From the NCBI GenBank assembly GCA_016869765.1, contig VGES01000027.1, positions 1-45,056 of the forward strand: a DNA stretch of 45,056 nt, written 5' to 3'. Below, piece after piece: positions 1 through 9,002 of this stretch. Positions within the stretch are counted from its first letter, which is position 1. Each line of letters opens with the position of its first letter. A program made the translations under genes and the position numbers. Source of the stretch: Alphaproteobacteria bacterium. Lineage in GTDB: Bacteria; Pseudomonadota; Alphaproteobacteria; SHVP01. The notes below the pieces were generated by a model. That model was not told the DNA's origin, ran no database searches, and saw only the letters and a list, made by a program, of their open reading frames with translations.

Positions 1-496
1 GGCGGCCAGCGAGCGCATCAACGCGAGCGTGCCACAGGTCGAGGGCGGGATGCGATCGTTCAGGTTCACACGGGAAATCGCAGCCGATCCACAGGGCCGA
101 CAACGAAGAACCAGAACGAGATCCGCGCTGGGCTTCCTAGTTTCCACATTCACATAGCCGCCAGGAGAGCCGCGAGGCACCGGTCAGGACCCCGGTCCAT
201 GTCATCTTCTGCCGAATAGCGGCCCCAGGCCTCATCGAGGTTGTGCGGGTGCTGCCTCACGAGCACAGGGAACCCAGCCGTCACGTGGCTGAGCCGCCGG
301 AGTGATTTGCGCCGCCCGCTCGCTTGTCGGCCCTACTCCGCGGCCAGCACCACCGCGGGGTGACGGGGAATGCGGACCTACGTGGTCGCGGAGCGGCGGT
401 GCGCCGCCGCAGATGCAGTGCGGTGTAGGTTGAGACGTGGGTAACCTGGCATGACCGCATCTAATGCACTGTAAATAAGAGGTATTTCAATTTTTC
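1..496. other. Intergenic stretch with no recognisable gene
   Basis: No open frame of convincing length or composition is visible on either strand. A frame from base 2 to about 163 stays open but ends early and matches nothing I recognise. The stretch lies on the 3' side of the tRNA-Ser gene, a common site for integrated elements, but no integrase, direct repeat of the tRNA 3' end or transposase is visible inside the window. It may be the eroded end of an element that extends to the left. Confidence 0.4.
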
Positions 497-586
497 TGGC
501 GGATGGGGTGGGATTCGAACCCACGAAAGGCTTGCGCCTTTGCCGGTTTTCAAGACCGGTGCTTTCAACCACTCAGCCACCCATCC
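497..586 (-). tRNA. tRNA-Ser (anticodon UGA), CCA end encoded
   Basis: The reverse complement folds into a class II tRNA. The acceptor stem GGATGGG pairs with CCCATCC, followed by discriminator G and an encoded CCA. The D-arm contains GCTGAGTGGTTGAAAG. The anticodon stem ACCGG/CCGG(C) encloses TTGAAAA, giving anticodon UGA. A long variable arm (AAAGGC...GCCTTT) and a T-arm with TTCGAAT follow. The long variable arm and the anticodon identify a serine tRNA reading UCA/UCN codons. The mature tRNA body is 500-586 and the CCA is at 497-499. It is transcribed away from the MFS gene. Confidence 0.97.
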
Positions 587-710
587 CAATCAGGACGACT
601 TAACAGATGCGACCGCACCGACAAAGGGCCAAGTCGGCGATCAAATCGCTGCGCGTGTCGGGCCGATGACCTAAGATCGCGGCGGCGGTGCAGCCGCCTT
701 CGAGGGATAC

Positions 711-2108
711 GTGGAAACGCAAAGGGTCGCGACCACCACGGTGCTCGGGCGGGCGCCCGCGAGCCGCCTGGGCCAGTTCAGCTGGGCGTTGTTCGACTGG
801 GCCAACCAGCCCTATTTCACCCTCATCCTGACGTTCATCTTCGCGCCATACTTCACCTCGGTCGTGGTCGGGGACCCGGTCCGCGGCCAGGCGTTGTGGG
901 GTTACACGTTGGGGATCGCGGGGGTGGCGATTGCGCTCCTGAGCCCCGTCCTAGGCTCGATCGCCGATGCCTGGGGACCGCGCAAGCCCTGGACGCTCGG
1001 CCTTCAGGTCATCCTGATCGCGTCCTCCGCCGCGTTGTGGCTGGCGCGCCCCGGCGACCCCGCGGTGATCGCACCCATCCTTGTCGCCGTGACTCTCGCC
1101 TCGGTCGGTGCCGAATTCTCCATCGTGTTCAACAACACCATGCTGCCGAGCCTTGTCGCCGCAGAGCGACTGGGACGCCTCAGCGGTTACGCGTGGGGTC
1201 TCGGCTACGCAGGAGGGCTGGTGGCGCTCCTCGTCCTATTGTTCGCCTTCAACCTTCCCGCCGAACCGCTGTTCGGGCTCGATCGCGGGGCGCACGAACA
1301 CGACCGGATCGTCGGTCCCTTTACCGCGATTTGGCTCGCGCTGTTCGTCCTGCCGATGCTGTTGTTCACGCCCGACGTGCCGCGCTCCGGCCGCCCGATA
1401 GCGGTGGCCGTGCGCGAAGGCCTCCACGAATTGCGCCGGACGGTTGGCCGCCTGCCGCACTATCGCAACTTCGGTCGCTACCTCATCGCCTACATGCTCT
1501 ACATCGACGGCTTGAGCGCGGTGTTCGCCTTCGCCGGGATCTACGCCAACGGAATCTTCGGCTGGACGACGACACAACTCGGCATTCTTGGCATCATCCT
1601 GACGGCGTTTGCCGGGCTCGGCGCCGTCGTGGGCGGACAGATCGACGACCGCCTCGGCTCGAAGCGCACCGTGATGATCGGCGTCCTTGGCGTTGCGTTG
1701 GGGTTGCTCGGCACCTTGTCGATCGCGGTCCCGGTCCCAGGCTCGGGGCAGGGCAGTATCCTGTTTCTGTTCGACGCGGTCGCGCCGCGACCCGGCGACG
1801 GCCTGTTTTCGACTCTGGCCGAGCGCATTTTCTTGGTGTTCGCCATCGTGATGGGCTTATCCGCCGGGCCGATGCAGGCCGCGAGTCGCACGTTGATCGC
1901 GCGCCTCGTGCCGAGCGCCAACGTCGGGCAGTTCTACGGGATGTTTACCCTGTCGGGGAAAGCGACCGCGTTCGTGGCGCCGCTCGTGATCGCGGCGGTG
2001 ACCGCGGCGACCGGCAGCCAACGCTGGGGTATCGCCGCGATCCTGGTGTTTCTCGCCGTCGGCTTCGTCCTGCTCCGCGGCGTGCGCGAGGAGCGGACCG
2101 AGCGTTGA
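711..2108 (+). CDS. MFS transporter, UMF1/Atg22-like family
   Basis: A 465-residue polytopic inner-membrane protein with about 12 hydrophobic segments. Near the N-terminus (residues 24-36) it carries the S-W-A-L-F-D-W-A-N-Q-P-Y-F signature typical of the UMF1 (unidentified major facilitator 1 / Atg22-like) family of predicted effluxers. Further signs are a G-D-R-L-G-S-K-R-like loop about two thirds along and a G-P-x-Q-A-x-S-R motif in the C-terminal half (around residues 384-391), both usual in this family. I chose the GTG at 711 because GAGGG lies just upstream and the hydrophobic signature starts soon after; there is no nearer ATG. The substrate is unknown. It stands alone, convergent with the small minus-strand gene that ends 4 bases away. 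Confidence 0.85.
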   Translation: METQRVATTTVLGRAPASRLGQFSWALFDWANQPYFTLILTFIFAPYFTSVVVGDPVRGQALWGYTLGIAGVAIALLSPVLGSIADAWGPRKPWTLGLQVILIASSAALWLARPGDPAVIAPILVAVTLASVGAEFSIVFNNTMLPSLVAAERLGRLSGYAWGLGYAGGLVALLVLLFAFNLPAEPLFGLDRGAHEHDRIVGPFTAIWLALFVLPMLLFTPDVPRSGRPIAVAVREGLHELRRTVGRLPHYRNFGRYLIAYMLYIDGLSAVFAFAGIYANGIFGWTTTQLGILGIILTAFAGLGAVVGGQIDDRLGSKRTVMIGVLGVALGLLGTLSIAVPVPGSGQGSILFLFDAVAPRPGDGLFSTLAERIFLVFAIVMGLSAGPMQAASRTLIARLVPSANVGQFYGMFTLSGKATAFVAPLVIAAVTAATGSQRWGIAAILVFLAVGFVLLRGVREERTER

Positions 2109-2111
2109 CGC

Positions 2112-2405
2112 CTACTTCTTGGCGGGCTTGGCTTCGGCCTTCGCGTCCTTTTCGGCTTTCTTGGCCGCCGGATCGTTGCGTTTCATGATGCCGCGATCGA
2201 TCAAGCGTTGCGTCATCTGTGCCATGGCCTGCTGCATCTGCAGGTAGGCGTCGCGCGACAACACGAGGCGATGGCTGAACTCCCGGCGCGGCCGCTTCTT
2301 GTCGCCTTCGCCCTCCGAGCCTTGGCTGAAGCGGAAGAAGTCGATCCGAATCAAGCCGTTGACGAAGCTGGTGTCGGCGACGCCATCACTGAATACGTGG
2401 TCCAT
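2112..2405 (-). CDS. Small basic protein of unknown function
   Basis: This encodes about 97 residues. The first third has alternating hydrophobic and polar residues (F-V-N-G-L-I-R-I-D-F-F), which looks like a beta-rich core. A helix-prone middle (V-L-S-R-D-A-Y-L-Q-M-Q-Q-A) follows, then a Lys/Ala-rich tail that is probably disordered. This resembles short DUF3467-type proteins in layout, but I cannot assign the family. The frame continues upstream to 2471. I prefer the ATG at 2405 because a GAGAG purine run precedes it by about 7 bases and the conserved-looking sequence begins there. It is divergent from the Tim44-like gene and convergent with the MFS gene. Confidence 0.6.
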   Translation of the reverse strand: MDHVFSDGVADTSFVNGLIRIDFFRFSQGSEGEGDKKRPRREFSHRLVLSRDAYLQMQQAMAQMTQRLIDRGIMKRNDPAAKKAEKDAKAEAKPAKK

Positions 2406-2584
2406 GGATTGCTCTCGTGTTCGAAGGCCGTTGACGGCGAAGGGAATAGTCGAGTTTGGCGGCGGCGACAACCACCACCGTCACTATTGGCGATTGACTT
2501 CTGCCAATGCTAGACCATTTGACAGGGACGGTGCCGCCGACACAATAGGCGGAGTCTGGTGATTTCTCTGGCGGGGACGAGACG

Positions 2585-3610
2585 ATGAAGAATCGGAAGG
2601 GTTGGCTGGTTCTGGCGTTGGCGGCCATCATTGCGGTAGCGCCGGCCTTGGCCGAGGCGCGCGGCGGTGGTGGCAAGAGCGTCGGGACACGCGGGGCGCG
2701 AACCACCCAGAGCGCTCCGGCGACTCCGACTGCGCCGGCGGCTCGTCCGGTTGAGCGCACAGCCACCCCGGCGCCACAACAGGCGGCTCCATCGCCCAAT
2801 CGCCCGGCCCAGGCGGCGCCGGCCACGCGTCCGAATGCGCCCACCCCGGCGCCCCAGCGATCGTTCATGGGCGGGCTGATGGCCGGTTTGATCGGCGCGG
2901 GCCTCGTCGGACTGTTGCTTGGCAGCGGCCTCGGTTTCGAGGGTCTGTCGGGTTTTCTGGGCATGGTGCTGCAACTCGCGTTGATCGGTGGCGTGATCTA
3001 CCTCGTGATGATGTGGTGGCGGCGCCGTCAGGCGGGCAACGGCAACCGCTATGCCTACGCTGGGTCGACCGCTAGTGGCCCTGCGGGCGGTCGCGACATC
3101 GAACCGACGCTCCACGAACGGACGACTGAAGCGACGGGACGGACGATCGACATGGCACCGCCGGACGCCGCGCCGATTCCGGCCGAGCCCGTCCGGCAGG
3201 ACGATCTCGGAATCACCAAGGACGACTACGAGGTGTTCGAGCGTCGTTTGATCGAGATCCAGACAGCGTGGAGCCAGGGCGACGTCGGCGCGCTGCGTTC
3301 GATGATGACCGAAGAGATGCTCGGCTATTTCACCGAGGAACTGACGGCCAACGCCGCCAAGGGAATCGAGAACCGGGTCGAGGACGTGCAACTGCAGCAG
3401 GGCGACCTCGCCGAGGCTTGGCGCGAGGACGATCGCGAATACGCGACCGTCGCCATGCGCTGGAGAGCGCGCGACTACGCGCTGCATTCCACCGATGGCT
3501 CGTTGGTCGAGGGGGATCGCGACCAACCGAGCGAGGCCACCGAAGTGTGGACTTTCGTGCGGCCCAGCGGCGGCGTTTGGGTCCTGTCGGCGATCCAGCA
3601 GGTCCGCTAG
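2585..3610 (+). CDS. Tim44-domain membrane-associated protein
   Basis: A 341-residue protein. Residues 1-25 form a signal peptide or anchor ending near A-L-A-E-A-R. Residues 27-90 are a low-complexity Ala/Pro/Thr linker. Residues 93-145 contain one or two Gly-rich hydrophobic segments (G-G-L-M-A-G-L-I-G-A-G), followed by the basic stop M-W-W-R-R-R-R. Residues from about 205 to the end match the Tim44-like fold: a short conserved helix, D-Y-E-V-F-E-R-R-L-I-E-I-Q-x-A-W, then alternating strands ending in W-T-F-V-R and W-V-L-S-A-I-Q-Q. Bacterial members are inner-membrane proteins of largely unknown role. The stop overlaps the stop of the convergent TRAP permease gene. An RBS-like GGGGACGAGACG precedes the ATG. 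Confidence 0.85.
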   Translation: MKNRKGWLVLALAAIIAVAPALAEARGGGGKSVGTRGARTTQSAPATPTAPAARPVERTATPAPQQAAPSPNRPAQAAPATRPNAPTPAPQRSFMGGLMAGLIGAGLVGLLLGSGLGFEGLSGFLGMVLQLALIGGVIYLVMMWWRRRQAGNGNRYAYAGSTASGPAGGRDIEPTLHERTTEATGRTIDMAPPDAAPIPAEPVRQDDLGITKDDYEVFERRLIEIQTAWSQGDVGALRSMMTEEMLGYFTEELTANAAKGIENRVEDVQLQQGDLAEAWREDDREYATVAMRWRARDYALHSTDGSLVEGDRDQPSEATEVWTFVRPSGGVWVLSAIQQVR

Positions 3611-5553
3611 ACGGTCGCGACGGTCGCCGTCGGCACCTTGGCGCCGGGGTTGGCGCCGTGATGTGCCCTCTGCCAAATCCACACGGCAACACCGACCGCG
3701 AGCCCGCCGAGATCGGTGTAGATCTCGGGAATCATCAGGGCGATCGCCGCGGCGAACAGGACGACTCGCGGAGCGCGCGCGAGCGGTCCGTTGAGCCAGC
3801 CTTCGGTCGAGGCGGCGAGCAGGAACACGCCGATTGCCGCCGAACTCGCTGCGTGGATGACGGACCAGGTGTCGCCTGAGCCGAGGAGGGCCGGGCTATA
3901 GAAAAACATGAACGGGACGATCAGCGTGGCGAGGCCCATCTTCACCGCTTTCCACGATGTCTCCCACGGGTCGGCCCGGGCCATCGTCGCCGCCGCCCAG
4001 GAGGCGATGGCGACCGGTGGCGTGATCGCCGACATCACCGCAAAATAGAAAATGAACATGTGGGCGACCAGAGGCTCGACGCCCACCTTGATCATGCCCG
4101 GGGCTAGCACGGAGGCCCCCACTGCGTAGGCGGCGGTCGTCGGCATGCCCATGCCGAGGATGACGGCGACGACCATGGCGAAGAGCATCACCAGGATTTG
4201 GCTCTCGCCGGCGATCGACAGCATGAGAATCCCGAAACGGCCGCCGATCCCGGTGAGCGCGATGATTCCGGCGATGATTCCCGCGCAAGCGCAGACGGCG
4301 ATCAGCTGTAGGCACTCGCGCGTCGTGTCGTTGAGCGCCCCCAGTATTTGGCGGATGCCCATGCGCGTGTCCTGAGCGAACCAACTCACGACAACCGCGG
4401 CGATCATGCCGATGCCGGCGGCGCGAAACGCCGACTGGCCGTTCAAGAACCCGAAGATCAGGAGTCCGATCGGCAACAGCAGATACAGCCGGATCAGCAT
4501 CGGCAGCAGGCGCGGCAGTTCGTTCAGCGGCAGGCCGCGTAGACCGCGGCGGACCGCGTGCAAGTCACAGTGGGCGTAGCAGGCGATGTAGAACAAGAGG
4601 CACGGGATGATCGCCGCGTAGGCGATGTCGGCGTAGGGCTTGCCGAGGATCTCGGCCATGATGAACGCGCCGGCCCCCATCACGGGCGGTGTCAGTTGAC
4701 CGCCGGTCGAGGACGTCGCCTCGACCGCACCGGCCGTGGCGCCGTCGTAACCCACCCGTCGCATCATCGGGATGGTGATCGAACCCGAGGCCGCGACGTT
4801 GGCGACCGAGGACCCGCTGATCGTGCCGAACAGGACGCCCGACACCACGGTTGCCTTTGCCGGCCCGCCGCGCGCCCACCCGACCAGCGCCACCGCCAGG
4901 TTGTTGAAGTAGTCGCCCGCCTTCGAGCGGTTCAGGAACGCGGCGAAGGCCACGAACATGATGATGAAGGTCGAGGACACCTCGAGGGTGAGACCGAACA
5001 CACCCTGGTCGCTGAACACGTAGGTGAAGAAGCGTCCGATCGAGTAGGGGCGATGGTAGAGGATTCCCGGAAGATGCTGGCCAAACAGCCCGTAAGCGAT
5101 GAAGACAAGCGCGATGATCGTGAGCGCCATCCCAGCCGCGCGCCGCGAGAACTCGAGCACGAGGATCGTTCCGACAAGCCCGACGATCAGATCCCCGGTC
5201 GTAAACAGCGCGCCGGCGCGGAACTGCAGTTCGCGCAGATTGAGCCAGATGTAGATCGTGCAGCCCAGCGTGGCCGCGATCAGCAGCCAGTCGTACCACG
5301 GGATGCGATTCAGGCGGGCGCGACGGCTGGCGGCGATCAACATGAAGCCGATCGCACTGCCCCATCCGAAATGGATGGCGCGATAGAGGATCGCGTCGAG
5401 CGGATAGAAGTTGAGCGCGATGAGGTGAAAGGCTGCGAAAGCCACACACAGCGCGTAGACGGCGGTGGCGCCCAGTCCGGAAAGTTTCCGCCGCGTGCCG
5501 CCGAACTCTTCTTCGGTCGGCAAGGTCTGGACGGTACCGGCGGTCGTGCTCAT
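3607..5553 (-). CDS. TRAP transporter fused permease (small + large subunit)
   Basis: A 648-residue inner-membrane protein corresponding to the fused DctQ/DctM type found with TAXI binding proteins. Residues 25-150 contain about five membrane segments (the small-subunit part). Residues from about 190 on form the large-subunit part, with its hallmark loops: G-T-I-S-G-S-S-V-A-N-V-A at 243-254, E-A-T-S-S-T-G-G-Q-L-T-P-P-V-M-G at 278-293, and a later G-M-G-M-P-T-T-A-A-Y repeat of the same motif. It catalyses Na+ or H+ driven uptake of an organic anion delivered by the binding protein encoded just upstream at 5599-6558. The two genes are 45 bases apart with a stem-loop between them. No strong Shine-Dalgarno is seen before the ATG. 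Confidence 0.93.
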   Translation of the reverse strand: MSTTAGTVQTLPTEEEFGGTRRKLSGLGATAVYALCVAFAAFHLIALNFYPLDAILYRAIHFGWGSAIGFMLIAASRRARLNRIPWYDWLLIAATLGCTIYIWLNLRELQFRAGALFTTGDLIVGLVGTILVLEFSRRAAGMALTIIALVFIAYGLFGQHLPGILYHRPYSIGRFFTYVFSDQGVFGLTLEVSSTFIIMFVAFAAFLNRSKAGDYFNNLAVALVGWARGGPAKATVVSGVLFGTISGSSVANVAASGSITIPMMRRVGYDGATAGAVEATSSTGGQLTPPVMGAGAFIMAEILGKPYADIAYAAIIPCLLFYIACYAHCDLHAVRRGLRGLPLNELPRLLPMLIRLYLLLPIGLLIFGFLNGQSAFRAAGIGMIAAVVVSWFAQDTRMGIRQILGALNDTTRECLQLIAVCACAGIIAGIIALTGIGGRFGILMLSIAGESQILVMLFAMVVAVILGMGMPTTAAYAVGASVLAPGMIKVGVEPLVAHMFIFYFAVMSAITPPVAIASWAAATMARADPWETSWKAVKMGLATLIVPFMFFYSPALLGSGDTWSVIHAASSAAIGVFLLAASTEGWLNGPLARAPRVVLFAAAIALMIPEIYTDLGGLAVGVAVWIWQRAHHGANPGAKVPTATVATV

Positions 5554-5566
5554 ACCAGGAAACGAC

Positions 5567-5591
5567 AGGGCCGGTCTTTCGGACCGGCCCT
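5567..5591 (-). terminator. Stem-loop between TRAP binding protein and permease genes
   Basis: The 10-base arms AGGGCCGGTC and GACCGGCCCT are separated by five bases. There is no T-run, so it is not a classical intrinsic terminator. It sits just behind the stop of the binding-protein gene, where it could protect that mRNA end or reduce readthrough, so that more binding protein than permease is made. The role is inferred. Confidence 0.5.
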
Positions 5592-5598
5592 CGATCGC

Positions 5599-6558
5599 CT
5601 ATCGCAGGTTCTGCGGGATCTGGATGCCCTTTTCCGTGAAGTACTTCACGGCGCCGGGATGAAACGGCAGGAACGAATTGCGGTTCCAGTTGGCGGCGAT
5701 CGTTTCGACGGCCGCTGCGTGGCCTTTGACCATCGCCGGATTGTTGTCGAGCACGGCCTTCGTGATGCGATAGGCGACGTCGTCGGATAGTTCCTTGTGG
5801 GCGACGAAGAAGTTGTAGAGCCCGAGCGTCTTATGGTCCTCGGTCATCGACTTGTAGGCCGACTTCGGGACGACCGAATCCGACAGCTCGGGGATTTTCT
5901 GCTTGAGCGTCGCGATCTCCTGCCCAGTGAACGTGAAGAAGCGAACCGGGCGCTGGGCTTCGATCTCGGTGTAGCTCGGGATCGGCACGCCGGCGGCAAA
6001 TGGGAACGCGGCGATCAGGCCGTCACCCAACTGGTTGGCCATGTCGGCGGCCGAGCCGTTGCGTACCGTGACCTTGAGGCCGAGGGCGTCGAACATCAGC
6101 GGGAAATAGGTGCCCGGCGTTCCCGCCGCGGGGCCGACGCCCACCGTCTTGCCGTTGAGGTCGGCCACGCTTTTGACGCCGCTGCGTTCCGTCGCAATGA
6201 AGTGGAACGGCGTGTCGTACATCGGGAACAGGGCCCGGAAGTTGCGCATCTGCTTGCCCTGGGTCCATGTGCCCTGGCCATTCCAAGCTTGCAGGGCGAC
6301 GCCCATGGTGGTCATGCCGATGTCGATGTCCTTGGACTCGAGCAACAGGATGTTCTGATTCGGGCCTTGGGTCTGCTGCGTCGAAACCGGGATCTTGATC
6401 TGCTCGGTGAGCAGGCTGGCGACGACACCGCCGTAGATCGCGTAGGTCCCGCCGACAGAGGCGGTGCCGAGGGTCAGAGCCTTGGGATCGGCGGCATGTG
6501 CAGCGCCCGCCAGACTGACCGCGAAAACGGCCGCAGTGATCGAACGTACGAAGGACAT
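5599..6558 (-). CDS. TAXI-family TRAP transporter substrate-binding protein
   Basis: A 319-residue periplasmic protein with a signal peptide (residues 1-22, ending A-H-A-A). The mature start L-T-L-G-T-A-S-V-G-G-T-Y-A-I-Y-G-G is diagnostic of the TAXI (TRAP-associated extracytoplasmic immunogenic) family, as are D-I-D-I-G-M near residue 80 and G-K-T-V-G-V-G-P-A-A-G-T near 135. It should capture a small organic acid for the adjacent fused permease. The frame extends to 6576. I chose the ATG at 6558 because GGGAGA lies 6 bases upstream, inside the longer frame. It is the first gene of a two-gene operon, divergent from the hydrolase operon at 6751. Confidence 0.93.
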   Translation of the reverse strand: MSFVRSITAAVFAVSLAGAAHAADPKALTLGTASVGGTYAIYGGVVASLLTEQIKIPVSTQQTQGPNQNILLLESKDIDIGMTTMGVALQAWNGQGTWTQGKQMRNFRALFPMYDTPFHFIATERSGVKSVADLNGKTVGVGPAAGTPGTYFPLMFDALGLKVTVRNGSAADMANQLGDGLIAAFPFAAGVPIPSYTEIEAQRPVRFFTFTGQEIATLKQKIPELSDSVVPKSAYKSMTEDHKTLGLYNFFVAHKELSDDVAYRITKAVLDNNPAMVKGHAAAVETIAANWNRNSFLPFHPGAVKYFTEKGIQIPQNLR

Positions 6559-6631
6559 AGGTATCTCCCGTGACAATGGTCCGTTGGGGCAATAGTGGAG
6601 GGGCCCCCCAGGCGGCGCAAGGCCACGACCG

Positions 6632-6649
6632 GGACATTCGACAATGTCC
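6632..6649. promoter_or_regulatory. Inverted repeat, possible operator in a divergent promoter region
   Basis: GGACATT-CGAC-AATGTCC is a perfect 7-base inverted repeat with a 4-base spacer. It lies between the divergent TAXI gene (start 6558) and hydrolase gene (start 6751). The size and position fit a dimeric regulator site. No regulator gene is encoded nearby and no convincing -35/-10 pair was found, so this is a candidate only. Confidence 0.35.
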
Positions 6650-6750
6650 GACTTCCCGCCTGGGTTGCCGGCGCGGCGGCCGACGGGCGCTGGCCTGGCC
6701 CTCGCGACCGCGGCGATCCCGTACTAGCATCGACCGGTCGAGGGGGATCC

Positions 6751-7593
6751 ATGCGCGAAGGACGCTTCCACACCAGGGATGGGCTGTCGCTCTACTATCG
6801 CGACTATGGCGATCCGCGCGCGGCCAAGATCCCGATCCTGTGTTTGGCGGGCTTGAGCGGCAACTCCCGATCGTTCGAGGATTTCGCCGAGCGCTGGTCC
6901 AAGAACCGGCGCGTGGTCGCGATGGACTACCGCGGCTGTGGCCGTTCGGAATACGACCGTCACTACAAGAACTACCGCTTCGATGTGAATGCGCTCGATG
7001 CGCGCGCCCTGCTCAACCACCTCGGAATTCGCGAGGTCATCATCATCGGGACGTCGCTTGGCGGAATGGTGGCGATGGAGATCGCGCACACGACCAAAGG
7101 GCTGCTCAAAGCCGTCATTCTCAATGACATCGGTCCCGAGGTGACCAGCGGGGCACGCGGGCAAGTGCGCAACTACCTCGACATTCCACCGGATTTTCCC
7201 GATTGGCTCGAGGCAACGACCATGCTTCGCCGCATGCGGGAATCCGAGCTGCCGGGCCTCGATGGAGCACAATGGTTCAAGCGGGCCCGCCAGGTTTTCG
7301 TCGAGAACGAGGACGGCCGCGTGCGCTTCGATTTCGATCCCGGCATCACGCGCGAGTATCGGGAACGCAACTACTCCTCGGTCAGTTGGGAACGCTTTCG
7401 CGCCATGCGCAACATTCCGGTGATGACCATCCGCGGCGCTCTGTCGATCATCCTGCCCGCCGATACGTTCGCCAAGATGGCCGCCGAGAAGCCCGACATG
7501 GTGAGCGTGCTCGTGCCCAATCGCGGCCATGTGCCGCTCCTGGATGAACCGGAGTGTGTGGCAGCATTCGAGGCCTTTTTCGCGCGGGTTTGA
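6751..7593 (+). CDS. Alpha/beta hydrolase
   Basis: A 280-residue cytoplasmic alpha/beta-hydrolase-fold protein. The nucleophile elbow is G-T-S-L-G-G at 100-105 (Ser102). The strand-6 region R-G-C-G-R-S is at 61-66, and His260 in N-R-G-H-V-P-L-L-D-E-P is the expected catalytic base. The usual acid in the R-G-A-L-S-D-I-L type loop reads R-G-A-L-S-I-I-L (228-235), so the canonical Asp position is Ile. Asp238 or another residue may serve instead. I chose the ATG at 6751 because GAGGGGG lies 6-8 bases upstream; the frame is open further upstream without a better start. It is the first gene of a plus-strand operon with the flavoprotein gene (3 bases apart) and two ABC ATPases. That context suggests ester or amide cleavage of an imported compound. 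Confidence 0.85.
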   Translation: MREGRFHTRDGLSLYYRDYGDPRAAKIPILCLAGLSGNSRSFEDFAERWSKNRRVVAMDYRGCGRSEYDRHYKNYRFDVNALDARALLNHLGIREVIIIGTSLGGMVAMEIAHTTKGLLKAVILNDIGPEVTSGARGQVRNYLDIPPDFPDWLEATTMLRRMRESELPGLDGAQWFKRARQVFVENEDGRVRFDFDPGITREYRERNYSSVSWERFRAMRNIPVMTIRGALSIILPADTFAKMAAEKPDMVSVLVPNRGHVPLLDEPECVAAFEAFFARV

Positions 7594-7596
7594 GTC

Positions 7597-9000
7597 ATGG
7601 CAGTGCTGTCGGCGTCCGGTCGCCGTTTCGAAACCGAGGTTCCGGTCCTGATCATCGGAGCCGGGGCTTGTGGACTGTGCGCCGCGCTCGCGGCCCACGG
7701 GCAGGGCGCCGACGTCCTCGTGGTCGAACGTGATCCGACGCCGTCGGGAAGTACCGCGTTGTCCTCGGGCCTCATCCCGGCGGCGGGGACCAAGCTGCAG
7801 CGCCGTCACGGCGTCGAGGATACACCCGCACAATTGGCGGAAGAGATCCTTGCCAAGGCCAAATACCAGACCGACGCGGCGATGGTCCTGACGATCGCCA
7901 AGGCCTCCGCCCGCACGGTCGATTGGATCATGGACGACCTCGGGGTCAAGCTCGAATTGCTGACGTCCTTTCTCTATCCGGGGCATCAGCGTCACCGCAT
8001 GCATGGACCGCCGAACCGGACCGGAGCCGAACTCGAAGGCGGTCTGCTGGCGGCGGTCGAGCGACGGGGCCTCGATCTCGTACCGGGGGCTACCGCGGTC
8101 GATCTCTATGTCGAGGACGATGAACGGGTGCGCGGCATTGCGATCCAGCGTCCGGACGGCCGTCGCGAGGATATCGGCTGCGCGGCCCTGGTCCTGGCTT
8201 GCTCGGGCTTCGGCGGTAACGCGGACATGGTGCGCGAGTACATTCCAGCCATCAAAGAGGCGATGTATTTCGGCCACGTCGGCAACAAGGGCGATGCCGT
8301 TCGTTGGGGCTTGGCCCTCGGTGCGGCGGTCGCCGACATGGCGAGTTACCAGGGGCACGGCGCCGTCGCCCATCCCCACGGCATTCCGATGTGGGACACC
8401 ATCACGGTCGGGGGCTACCAGGTGAACCTGCGCGGCGAGCGTTTCTCCAATGAAGAGAGCGGTTACTCCGAGCAGGCCCTCGAGGTGCTGCGCCAGCCCG
8501 ATCACGTCGTGTGGAACATCTACGACGAACGCGGGCATGCCATCGGCTCCGAATCGATCGAATATCGTCGCGGCGTCGAATTGGGCGCGGTGCGACGGGC
8601 GGAATCGGTTTCAGACCTGGCGCGCGTCACAGGGCTACCGTCGGCGGCGCTGGCGGCGACTATCGCCGAGGTCGAAGCGATGGCCGCGGGAACCAAGTCC
8701 GATCGCTTTGGACGCGACTTCACGCTCAAGCCAGCCCTCAAGCCGCCGTACTACGCGGTCAAAGTGACCGGCGCGGTATTTCATACGCAGGGGGGGCTCG
8801 TGGTCGACGAGCGCGCCCGTGTGCGCCGCAGGGACGGCCGTCCTTTGCCGAATTTGTTTGCCGGCGGCGGTGCGGCGCGTGGGCTCTCCGGACCGGCCGA
8901 CTGGGGCTATTTCTCGGGTTCGGGACTCATGATGGCCACCAACCTCGGTCGGTTGGCCGGAGAAGCCGCGGCCGCCCTCGCCGGGCGGTCAGGGCGCTGA
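7597..9000 (+). CDS. FAD-dependent oxidoreductase, fumarate-reductase/ketosteroid-dehydrogenase type
   Basis: A 467-residue flavoprotein. Residues 16-45 form the Rossmann dinucleotide fold (I-I-G-A-G-A-C-G-L, ending with E-R-D). A second FAD contact is [12 protein letters not shown] near 50-61. The C-terminal FAD-binding element [16 protein letters not shown] is near 428-443. The middle contains the capping domain expected of FAD_binding_2 proteins, with F-H-T-Q-G-G-L near 395. Members reduce or desaturate C-C bonds of acids, steroids or tricarballylate-like compounds. The substrate is not predictable here. It lies 3 bases after the hydrolase and abuts the ATPase gene at 9003. Confidence 0.88.
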   Translation: MAVLSASGRRFETEVPVLIIGAGACGLCAALAAHGQGADVLVVERDPTPSGSTALSSGLIPAAGTKLQRRHGVEDTPAQLAEEILAKAKYQTDAAMVLTIAKASARTVDWIMDDLGVKLELLTSFLYPGHQRHRMHGPPNRTGAELEGGLLAAVERRGLDLVPGATAVDLYVEDDERVRGIAIQRPDGRREDIGCAALVLACSGFGGNADMVREYIPAIKEAMYFGHVGNKGDAVRWGLALGAAVADMASYQGHGAVAHPHGIPMWDTITVGGYQVNLRGERFSNEESGYSEQALEVLRQPDHVVWNIYDERGHAIGSESIEYRRGVELGAVRRAESVSDLARVTGLPSAALAATIAEVEAMAAGTKSDRFGRDFTLKPALKPPYYAVKVTGAVFHTQGGLVVDERARVRRRDGRPLPNLFAGGGAARGLSGPADWGYFSGSGLMMATNLGRLAGEAAAALAGRSGR

Positions 9001-9002
9001 CC

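Noticed and set aside
1-496. Integration site or island next to the tRNA-Ser 3' end
   Set aside because: No repeat of the tRNA 3' end and no integrase are visible in the window; position alone is not enough.
503-2188. Long open frame (561 codons) overlapping the MFS gene on the plus strand
   Set aside because: It is Arg/Pro-rich with no recognisable motif, and the overlapping frame 711-2108 encodes a clear membrane transporter. It is a shadow frame of GC-rich DNA.
2510-3682. Long minus-strand frame opposite the Tim44-like gene
   Set aside because: Its composition is that of a reverse-complement shadow, and the plus-strand frame has a signal peptide, membrane segment and Tim44 domain.
6724-8538. 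604-codon minus-strand frame opposite the hydrolase and flavoprotein genes
   Set aside because: It has no domain, is rich in His/Arg/Asp and lies opposite two strongly supported genes.
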